Source: Saprospiraceae bacterium (lineage in GTDB: Bacteria > Bacteroidota > Bacteroidia > Chitinophagales > Saprospiraceae). Taken from it: DNA of 26,334 nt. Below are positions 17,941 through 25,066 of the stretch, one piece after another. The notes beneath the pieces were generated by a model, which searched no databases, was not told the DNA's origin, and was given only the letters and a program-made list of their open reading frames with translations. A program made the translations under genes and the position numbers. Positions within the stretch are counted from its first letter, which is position 1, and each line of letters starts with the position of its first letter. The DNA lies in assembly GCA_016719855.1 (NCBI GenBank), contig JADJYH010000092.1, positions 1-26,334 of the forward strand. The letters run 5' to 3'.

Positions 17941-20900
17941 AATCCACCTTCACTATTTTCCGCACGGCCATGTGTCCGTCAGCGGTGATTTTACAAAAAT
18001 AAACGCCTGATGGCGAAGCCGTTAGGTCAAACTGCCAGCTTTTTTCCAGCACGTTTTCCAAGTTGGTTTTGGACAAAGTGCGGCCTGCCACGTCCAGCAG
18101 TTCCACCTGCACTGCCATCGGATTTTCGAGTGAAATCGCCAGCTCGAACCTACCGCTCGTCGGGTTGGGCGAGAGGGCGAGGCGGCGCAGGCCAGGGAGG
18201 TCTTGCGTGGCATTCAGTCCGGCCAATATTTCTACGGTCACCATGAATTGACATCCAGCGGCATCAGTGATAGTACAGATATGGAAGCCAGGTGAAAAGT
18301 TCGTGGCAGTTGCCGTGGTTTGGCCATTGTCCCAAAGGTAGGAGAAGGGAGGCAATCCGCCCGAAGGTGTCAAGGTTGCCGTCCCATCATTGGCGCCAGC
18401 TACTGTTTCATTTGTCACATCAATACCAACTATAATTGGGATTGGAATGTCAACCGTGCCATTTGCACTGATGGTGCATCCATTGAAATCCGTGACGGTT
18501 ATCTCAAAGGTCGTACCCGGAGGGAAAGGAGGTTGCGGTGAAAAAACATAAGAGTAAGGTGCCACGCCGCCATCTACAATAACCGACGGATTGAACGTGC
18601 CGTCGCAGTCCAAGGTGCCAATCACCTGCATGGTTAGTTGGTCTGGCGCCGTTACTTCCACCGTTTCCACTGTTTCGCAGCCATTTTGGCCAGTGGCCGT
18701 CACGATGTAGGTTCCAGTTGGTACGGTTTGCGTTGGATTGTTGCCCAGTCCGCTCCATTCAAATGCTGCCCCTTGTGTCGAAGAACTGGCGGTCAGCGTG
18801 GTCACATCGTCTGCACAGGGTAGGTCGAGGTCACCGGTGATGGTGAGGTCTGGCACGGCGAAATCTTGTGTCACTCCAAATTCTTCGGAATCTATCAGGC
18901 AGCCACTGGCATTGTCAAATACTTCCAGGAAGTTGGTGCCAGATTGCGAGATGACCACTGGCCCTGTGACGACCTGCCCGTTCAGTTTGCAGGTGATGCC
19001 CGGCAAGTTGCAAACCGCTGACAAGTCAACCTCAATGGAAGTTGAAGCACAGGTCAATTCAATATCCGGCATGTCAACGTTAATGTTTGGTGGCACCAGT
19101 TCCGTCACCGTAGCCGAATAAGTGGCGGTGCAGCCCGTGGTCGGGTTCGTCACTATCACCGAGTAAAGGCTCCGGCTCCCGTCACCGACGGGTTTTGGGC
19201 GGTGGAGGTGAAGGCCAGCGGGGCCTGTCCAAGCGTAAGCGAAGCCCGCCATGTTGGGGTTGGCCATGATGGTCACTTGCGTGACGATGCAGGTCAAAAC
19301 ACCTTGTGCCATTGGGCTTGCCTGAGGTAAATTGACGGTCTGATTAACAGTGGCCGAAGCTGTGGCAGAACAGCCCGTTGCCGGGTTCGTCACCAAGACG
19401 GAGTAATTTCCGGCGGCCGTTACCATAGGGTTCTGGGCGGCGGAGGTGAAGCCGTTAGGCCCCGTCCAGGCGAAAGTGTAGCCCGCCATGTCGGGGTTGG
19501 CCATGATGGTCACTTGCGTCATGGCGCAGGTCAACTCGCCCGAGGCTGCTGGGCTTGCCTGTGGCAAATTGCCGGACTGGTCAACGTGGGCAGTAGCAGT
19601 AGCCGTGCAGCCGTTGGAGGAGGTTACGGTCAGCAGGTAATTGCCAGCTACGCCAACCATCGGGTTTTGCAGGTTGGAGGTGAAGCCGTTCGGGCCTGTC
19701 CAATCATAGTCAACGTTGGGCGTGGTCGAGTTGCCCATCAGTTGCACCGAAGGTGAGCCGCAAGTTAGTGTGCCGCCAGTGGCCGAGGCGTTCGGGGCGG
19801 CAAGGCTGGGCACGCTCACGGAGGTAGTGGACGTGCAGCCGTTGCTGGTGCTGGTGGCCGTCAGTGTGTAGTCCCCAGACATTGAAACGGTCGGGTTCTG
19901 TTGGTTCGAGGTGTAATTGTTCGGCCCAGCCCAAGCGTAGGTCACGCCCGTGGGGCTGGAGTTGCCCAACAGTTGGACGGTTTGTGCTGCGCAATTGATG
20001 TTGCCAAGGGTGGCCGTTGGCCCCGCTGGCGGTATGTTGTTCAATGTCACGTTCATGATTTCGGAGGCCGTACAACCTGTAACCAACGATGTGACATGCA
20101 CGATGTAAGTGCCGGGTTGTGTTATAGTGACAGGAGGCAAATCCATGAAGCCAGGGCCTTTTATGATACAAGAAACATCGGGGCCACAAGGATCTAGTTC
20201 ATAGCTAGGGTTGGCGCAAGTTAGCGTAACCGTCGCAGGAACATTGATGTCAGGCGGTAACGCCGGCACAAAATTCAGGTTCACCGAAACGCCCGTGCTA
20301 GTGTTGAAGAAAATACCGCTCGGCGTTTCTTCCCTGACCACCGCTTTTACCAAGTAAAAATTGGTGCCCGATTCCGGGAACTCGTCGGTGAAGGCGAGGT
20401 CGCCCACCGGGTCGGCAGACTGGCGCTCGTAGTAGCCATTGAGGCTCGTGGAGCGGTAAACATGGTAACCCAGCACGTCCGTTTGGGTCGAAGCGGCCCA
20501 GGTGATTTCAACTTCGTTGCAATTTTGCGAAGCGGCCACATTGCTCACTGGTGCCACGATTTGCGCCCGCACACTGGGGTCGCCAAGCAGAGTAATGTGC
20601 GCGCCACATTCACCGGAGGTGCCAAAATAGCCGGGGTTTTCGCAGGAATTTTGGGTTTCTTTGTAACAGTAGCCGATGGTCTCGCCAGCACCCAAATGGT
20701 GGGTGAACCAATGTGGGCGGCCCGCCCAACCACAGTTGAGTATGCCACCCTTGGAGGCCAGCGCACTCATCATGAACGGGTTGGGGGAGTAGTCCCAGTC
20801 GCCGTGGTAGCTCCCGAAAAGCTGCGTGAACACAGCGTTCACCGTGTCGCTGGCGAACTGGGCGCTGGTGCCCACGCCGTTGGCGCTGGAGTAGCCACCT

Positions 20901-21964
20901 GCACCGGTGCCATAGGCAAACAGGAAGCTCTGGTCATCGGTGTCGTTGAAAAAATCGCCAGCCACCACGTTGCTGACGCCCACGAGTGGGTAGCCGTTGC
21001 GGTAGCCGTTGGCAGCGAAAGCCTCGCCACCGAAGTAGCCAAAATTGTCGTCCACCAGCGCCTGTTCGGTCACGGTGTACTGCTTCGAGCGCCAGTTGTG
21101 GTTTTTGTCGAGGTAGCGGCGGTAGAGTTCCACCCGGGTGGTGCCGAAAGTGGCTTCCGAGAGGTTAGAAAAATCCACCCTGCCCACCACCAATTCGGAG
21201 TGGGTTGGCACGGTGCTAACGTCGAACTTGCCGTCGCCCGGCACGTTGTCGTTCTCCGTGCGGCTTGGCGTGACGTTGTTCACCGAGTTGTCCGTCCAGT
21301 CAGCGCTTTCAATGTCTCCGTAATAGGAGTCGGCAGGCCAAGCGCCCTGGTGGTCCGAGTGGCCGTCCCAGGCAGTATTGCCGGAATAGGGCACTGGGAT
21401 TTCACCAAAAAGAAACACGGCATTGCTGCCCATGCTGTTGTAGTCGTCCACGATTTGGGACTTGATGCTGGCCACCGTGGAGGTGTTTGGCACACTGTGC
21501 CAAACCAACTGCCAGCCATCGCCGATGAGGTCGAGGCGGAGGCGCTCCAGTTCCGTCGCCAAGGGCGCTTCGAGGGCAGCTTCCACGAACACGGACATGG
21601 TGCCACGTTGGTCCACCACGGGTGCTTCCACCGGCACGGTAATGTAGCCGAAGGCGTACACGCCGTTGATGAGCCGTTGGATGCCGTACTCGTAGGTTTG
21701 GCCCACACTCACAAAAACATCCTCAAAGGAGCTTACGGTGGTGGCGGTTCCTTGATACAGGGCGTACCAAGTAAGGTCGTCTTTGTCCCTCCTGAAAAGC
21801 ACGAGGTCGGAGGGGGCGGGGTTGTCCCAAGTCAGCGTCACCTTTGGCTCGACGACGTCAACGGCGGCGGCAAGTTTTACCACTGCATCCTGTGAGGTTT
21901 GGGAAAAAAGCGGGATCGTGACCAATGCGAAAAAGGCCAACAAGCATGTGATGGTTGCTCTCAT
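17939..21964 (-). CDS. C25-like (gingipain-type) T9SS-secreted protein with Ig/PKD repeats
   Basis: 1341 residues. A signal peptide (MRATITCLLAFFALVTIPLF) is followed by an FN3-like segment and a region of about 350 residues resembling the caspase/gingipain (C25) fold. That region has NAVFLFGEIPVPYSG, then ELVVGRVDFSNL, a candidate catalytic His387 in GSYHGDWD and a candidate Cys411 in ILNCGWAGRPHW, followed by LGAGETIGYC and THITLLGDPSVRAQ-like strands (here GAHITLLGDPSV). Next are an FN3 domain (about 475-575), four Ig/PKD-like repeats with WTGPNGFTSxxQNPxV, SprB-like repeats, and a type A T9SS tail (LALSPNPTSGRFELAISLEN). Between about 19165 and 19213 a frameshift is made and undone, turning the expected FTSTAQNPSV into LHLHRPKPVG. 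Peptidase activity is likely but the dyad assignment is by eye; it could be a non-catalytic homologue. Confidence 0.78.
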   Translation of the reverse strand: MRATITCLLAFFALVTIPLFSQTSQDAVVKLAAAVDVVEPKVTLTWDNPAPSDLVLFRRDKDDLTWYALYQGTATTVSSFEDVFVSVGQTYEYGIQRLINGVYAFGYITVPVEAPVVDQRGTMSVFVEAALEAPLATELERLRLDLIGDGWQLVWHSVPNTSTVASIKSQIVDDYNSMGSNAVFLFGEIPVPYSGNTAWDGHSDHQGAWPADSYYGDIESADWTDNSVNNVTPSRTENDNVPGDGKFDVSTVPTHSELVVGRVDFSNLSEATFGTTRVELYRRYLDKNHNWRSKQYTVTEQALVDDNFGYFGGEAFAANGYRNGYPLVGVSNVVAGDFFNDTDDQSFLFAYGTGAGGYSSANGVGTSAQFASDTVNAVFTQLFGSYHGDWDYSPNPFMMSALASKGGILNCGWAGRPHWFTHHLGAGETIGYCYKETQNSCENPGYFGTSGECGAHITLLGDPSVRAQIVAPVSNVAASQNCNEVEITWAASTQTDVLGYHVYRSTSLNGYYERQSADPVGDLAFTDEFPESGTNFYLVKAVVREETPSGIFFNTSTGVSVNLNFVPALPPDINVPATVTLTCANPSYELDPCGPDVSCIIKGPGFMDLPPVTITQPGTYIVHVTSLVTGCTASEIMNVTLNNIPPAGPTATLGNINCAAQTVQLLGNSSPTGVTYAWAGPNNYTSNQQNPTVSMSGDYTLTATSTSNGCTSTTSVSVPSLAAPNASATGGTLTCGSPSVQLMGNSTTPNVDYDWTGPNGFTSNLQNPMVGVAGNYLLTVTSSNGCTATATAHVDQSGNLPQASPAASGELTCAMTQVTIMANPDMAGYTFAWTGPNGFTSAAQNPMVTAAGNYSVLVTNPATGCSATASATVNQTVNLPQASPMAQGVLTCIVTQVTIMANPNMAGFAYAWTGPAGLHLHRPKPVGDGSRSLYSVIVTNPTTGCTATYSATVTELVPPNINVDMPDIELTCASTSIEVDLSAVCNLPGITCKLNGQVVTGPVVISQSGTNFLEVFDNASGCLIDSEEFGVTQDFAVPDLTITGDLDLPCADDVTTLTASSSTQGAAFEWSGLGNNPTQTVPTGTYIVTATGQNGCETVETVEVTAPDQLTMQVIGTLDCDGTFNPSVIVDGGVAPYSYVFSPQPPFPPGTTFEITVTDFNGCTISANGTVDIPIPIIVGIDVTNETVAGANDGTATLTPSGGLPPFSYLWDNGQTTATATNFSPGFHICTITDAAGCQFMVTVEILAGLNATQDLPGLRRLALSPNPTSGRFELAISLENPMAVQVELLDVAGRTLSKTNLENVLEKSWQFDLTASPSGVYFCKITADGHMAVRKIVKVD

Positions 21965-22138
21965 TTAATAAAATGTTTGATTTAGAAATTAGTGGAGTTC
22001 TGTAGGCTTGCCTCTTTGGAATGTGAGCGGAAAGGTATGTGTTTTTTAACAAAATGAAAGAAGTTCAAGCGCCAATTTGTAATCTTGCGGCCAGTTTGAC
22101 AAGACCATAAAAAATTAAACTTCGGAGGCTTTTCGAAA

Positions 22139-22296
22139 TCGTTCCGTAGGAACGGCATCTTTGTAGAGACACCAAGTTAAAATTGTCCCCCGTTCCATCG
22201 GAACGGTATCTGGATGACACAGATACCGTTCCGATGGAACGGTTAAAAACAAAATTGGCTATACCTAACTACAAAGATGCCGTTCCTACGGAACGA
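22139..22296. repeat. Nested perfect palindrome (REP-like element)
   Basis: The outer arms (22139-22166 and 22269-22296) are perfect 28-bp inverted copies. The inner arms (22190-22212 and 22220-22242) are perfect 23-bp inverted copies. All four share a core CGTTCC-nnn-GGAACGG-n-ATCT that is itself palindromic, with GTA in the outer pair and ATC in the inner pair. It fills the gap between the divergent C25-like gene and the lipoprotein gene. REP elements mobilised by RAYT (Y1) transposases look like this, but no such gene is in the window. Confidence 0.85.
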
Positions 22297-22332
22297 ATTG
22301 AGTGAGTGACCAAAGTCAAAAAAAAATTGTCC

Positions 22333-23055
22333 ATGAAAAATACAATCCTCCTTTGCCTATTTGCCTGCCTGCTCGGCTGCAAGCCCAATACCTCCGAAAC
22401 CGCCAGCGAAAGCACGCCCGGTTCAGGCGCAGCACTATCTGCCGAGGAACAAAAGGCCATGCTGCTCTCTGCCACTGCCATGAGCGGCGAGGCCACGGGC
22501 GTCCTTTCTGCTGACGGCAAGGCCCTGGAAATGACCATCGCCAACAGCGCCGTTTTTGACCAGGAATCCGACCTGCTGCCGCTGCACGCCTCCCGTGCCG
22601 CTTGGGTTTTTTACAAAAACATGGGCACCGACAAGCCAAGCTTTGAAAGGCTCGACCTTACGGCCAAGCTCAAGGACACTACCGTCAACCTCTCGTACAA
22701 AATGTCCGACCTCGCCATCGTTCAGGCACGCTATCCGGCCATCGAGAAGGCTTCGCAAATGCTCATCTCACGCGATTTCGAGGGTCTCTACGCCCTGTTC
22801 GACCCCGTGGTGATGGGCGCCAGCAAGGCGGCTGACCTCCAGGGATATTGCACCCAAATTGAGCCGGAATACGGCAAGCCGCTCTCCTTTGAGTTCCGGG
22901 GCTTCGCCTTCAACAAAACTTCAGCTGGGTATGACTTCCTCAGCCTCGCCGGGCAGCTCAAGCGGGAAATCAAGGAAACCCCGCTCAACATCGCCGTGGA
23001 CCTCGGCAAGCCGGAGCTGAAAGGGTCGCTGAACTCGATTAAGTTTGCGTATTGA
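22333..23055 (+). CDS. Putative lipoprotein of unknown function
   Basis: 240 residues. ATG at 22333 is chosen over an upstream in-frame ATG at 22306 because it gives a compact lipoprotein signal peptide, MKNTILLCLFACLLGC, with lipidated Cys16 in LLGC. A Ser/Thr/Glu-rich linker follows. The mature part is soluble, beginning LSAEEQKAMLLSATAMSGEA. The motifs KASQMLISRDFEGLYALFDP and EYGKPLSFEFRGFAFNKTSA suggest a mixed alpha/beta fold similar to proteins that carry a repeated DUF3887-like or NTF2-like module. I cannot assign a family with confidence. It stands alone on the plus strand in a GC-rich part of the window, preceded by the nested palindrome. Confidence 0.75.
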   Translation: MKNTILLCLFACLLGCKPNTSETASESTPGSGAALSAEEQKAMLLSATAMSGEATGVLSADGKALEMTIANSAVFDQESDLLPLHASRAAWVFYKNMGTDKPSFERLDLTAKLKDTTVNLSYKMSDLAIVQARYPAIEKASQMLISRDFEGLYALFDPVVMGASKAADLQGYCTQIEPEYGKPLSFEFRGFAFNKTSAGYDFLSLAGQLKREIKETPLNIAVDLGKPELKGSLNSIKFAY

Positions 23056-23185
23056 GACATGAGACATTAGACTAAAAGAAATTAGACGAGAGACTGACGG
23101 TTTAGGGCAAATATTAATCAAACCGAATTTTACCAGCTTATTCAGTATAGCCCCAGCGAGTTCCAAGACCGCCAACTGCCAACTG
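23056..23185. repeat. Short tandem units around the GNAT stop
   Basis: GAGACAT-type units (GAGACATGAGACATTAGAC, from 23056) and CAACTGC-type units (GCCAACTGCCAACTG, about 23173-23187, then TCAAACTGCCAAC) occupy the gap between the lipoprotein and GNAT stops. The last codons of the GNAT gene (LAV and TGA) are encoded by the CAACTGC units. Confidence 0.5.
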
Positions 23186-23671
23186 TCAAACTGCCAACTT
23201 ATTCAGCGCCTCCCCCGTCAGGCGGTACACCGTCCATTCTTCCATCGGCAGGGCACCGAGGCTTTTGTAGAAATTGATGGAGGGGGTGTTCCAATCCAGC
23301 ACCGCCCATTCGAGGCGGGCACAGTTGCGCTCGACGGCCAGTTGGGCAAGCGTTGCCAGCAGCAACTTGCCGTAGCCCCGTCCACGAAACGCAGGCCGCA
23401 CGTACAGGTCTTCAAGGTAAATGCCCGGCCTGCCCCGGAAGGTGGAGTAGTTGTGAAAAAACAGCGCAAAACCCGCCGGGACTTCCCCTTCGTGACAAAG
23501 TATGACCTCCGCCGCCGGGCGTGGCCCGAACAACGTTTCCCGCAACATCTCCTCGGTGGCCACCACATCGTCGAGCATCCGCTCATACTCCGCCAGCTCC
23601 CGGATGAACTGCAGGATGAGCGGCACGTCGTCAATAGTTGCTGATCGGAGGTGCGCTGTTGATGTATCCAT
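23186..23671 (-). CDS. GNAT-family N-acetyltransferase
   Basis: 161 residues, intact. MDTSTAHLRSATIDDVPLIL is the usual first strand and helix of GNAT enzymes. IYLEDLYVRPAFRGRGYGKL carries the acetyl-CoA-binding R-G-x-G-x-G/A loop (RGRGYG), and WNTPSINFYKSLGALPMEEW is the conserved C-terminal strand with the FYKSLGA signature. The pattern is closest to the diamine/spermidine (SAT1-like) branch, which acetylates polyamines or small amines; the substrate is inferred only. It is cytoplasmic. It lies downstream of the trypsin-like peptidase on the same strand, separated by the period-8 array, which ends 4 bases before its start codon. Confidence 0.88.
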   Translation of the reverse strand: MDTSTAHLRSATIDDVPLILQFIRELAEYERMLDDVVATEEMLRETLFGPRPAAEVILCHEGEVPAGFALFFHNYSTFRGRPGIYLEDLYVRPAFRGRGYGKLLLATLAQLAVERNCARLEWAVLDWNTPSINFYKSLGALPMEEWTVYRLTGEALNKLAV

Positions 23672-23675
23672 ATTT

Positions 23676-23829
23676 GAATTGTTGAACTGTTATTGAGTTA
23701 TTGGGATATTGAGATATTGGGATATTGGGTGATTGGGATATTGGGATAATGGGATAATGGGTGATAAATAGTGCCCAAATAATCACCCAATAACTCAATA
23801 TCTCAATATCCCAATATCTCAATATCTCA
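23676..23829. repeat. Inverted arrays of octamers
   Basis: Eleven head-to-tail octamers (GAATTGTT, GAACTGTT, ATTGAGTT, ATTGGGAT, ATTGAGAT, then mostly ATTGGGAT variants; 23676-23763) are followed by an 18-base spacer. Six complementary octamers follow (ATCACCCA, ATAACTCA, ATATCTCA, ATATCCCA, ATATCTCA, ATATCTCA; 23782-23829). The last octamer contains the TGA stop of the trypsin-like peptidase gene. It could fold into several alternative hairpins depending on register. Confidence 0.85.
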
Positions 23830-24922
23830 ATCCCTCTCCTTCCATCCCGCCCCGAACTGCTCCACGAGCACATTGTCGAAGTAGTCTGCCTTCTCGAACA
23901 GGTAGCGGAAGAGCTTCATGCCAGTTTCGAGGGTAAGGTAGCGGTCGAATATGACCAGCGACAGCACGATTTCCTGGCCCCGCACACTGAAACTGAGCGT
24001 TTCCATCTCGTAGTTTTGGCGGAGCAGGTACTCGTACACAGGCTGGATATTGGTCGAGGGAAGGTCGCAAAGAATGGCGTCCCCGGCGATGAGGCCGTTG
24101 GGTTCGTAGTAGCTGAGGAAGATGTTGGCGCTGCCGTTGCGAACCTCCCAAACGCTCGGACCACGGCGGGAGAGGCGGGTATCGTGGCCGCATTTCTCCA
24201 AAATCTCCTCGATGGTACGGGCGATTCCGGCAGGTTCGTACACCTCTGCATCGCTGGGCAGTTCTATTTGCGCGCCGCAATTGGGGCAAAAACCGCCCTC
24301 CACCGTGTCCTCAAAAACGGCAGTGGCGCAGTTCGCACAGCGGGTGCCAACCTTCCCCTTGCCCTGCTGCCACAGCGCTAGCGACTCGGCCAGGTAGCGC
24401 ACCGGCAGCGAAAAACCCATGCTCTCGCCCCCGTTCACGATGAAAGTGTTCACGCCGATGACCACTCCCTGCTCGTTGACCAACGGGCCGCCGCTGTTGC
24501 CGGGGTTCAGCGCCGCATCATGCTGGATGTAGGGAGGTCGCCCTGGAGGTGTTCCGTGCTGGACACGATTCCCTGCGTGGCCGAGAACCTCGTCCAAATG
24601 GATGCCCGATGGCCACCACCTTGTCCCCAACAGATACGTTGCCAACTATTCCCAACCCAGCTACCGGTGCATCCGGGCAAGGTGGTACTGCAATGAAAGC
24701 GAGGTCGTGCCGGGGGTCGCTGAATACCACCTTGGCCAGTTGGCGGGGCAGCAGCGTGCCGTCCACCACCACCTCCCGGTTGCCCTGCACCACGTGGTAG
24801 TTGGTGACAATGACTCCCCCAAAGGGGTAAACAGCCTCCCGCAGCAGGAAGCCCGTGCCAGTGCTGTAAGGCGTGGCAATCTGGATGACGATGCTGCGGT
24901 ATTGCTCGATGACGTTTTTCAT
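23827..24922 (-). CDS. Cytoplasmic trypsin-like peptidase with zinc ribbon and YbjN-like domain (two frameshifts)
   Basis: About 365 residues once repaired. There is no signal peptide (MKNVIEQYRSIVIQIATPYS), so it acts in the cytoplasm. The S1/DegP-like triad is His43 (VTNYHVVQG), Asp73 (DPRHDLAFI) and the Ser of NPGNSGGPLV (codon near 24493-24495). A zinc ribbon follows (CANC ... CPNC, near 24330-24270). The C-terminal module of about 130 residues (IARTIEEILEKCGHDTRLSR; IVLSLVIFDRYLTLETGMKL) resembles YbjN/secretion-chaperone-like folds. Two single-base losses (near 24585 in GG, near 24532 in CC) break the frame between the Asp and the Ser; restored, the stretch reads FSATQGIVSSTEHLQGDLP. 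Trypsin-like peptidases are frequent effectors beside EAD-containing conflict proteins, which may matter given the EAD11 protein at 17 kb. Confidence 0.82.
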
Positions 24923-24947
24923 AAGGTGGCGGTGCCGACTGGCGGGG

Positions 24948-24955
24948 CAAATGTA
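24948..24955 (-). promoter_or_regulatory. Candidate -7 element of the peptidase gene
   Basis: On the minus strand TACATTTG fits the Bacteroidota TAnnTTTG element and lies 25 bases upstream of the peptidase ATG. The -33 TTTG is only approximated by TTTC about 22 bases further upstream. This is a tentative call. Confidence 0.3.
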
Positions 24956-25066
24956 GGGAGGGCAGGATTTTTTGGAGGAAATGGGTGGGAAGCAGGCCGC
25001 TTCGAATCCTAGGTCGGGGAGCGCACTGCTAACGCACTATTTGACTTTTTTTCGTAAAACCATTTG

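Noticed and set aside
20462..21895. A 477-codon plus-strand open frame
   Set aside because: It is antisense to the C25-like gene, is Val/Ala/Gly/His-rich and has no recognisable domain. It arises from the GC-rich codon use of the opposite strand.
22306..22332. Upstream in-frame ATG of the lipoprotein
   Set aside because: Starting at 22306 would add a charged, Lys-rich extension before an otherwise well-formed lipoprotein signal peptide beginning at 22333.
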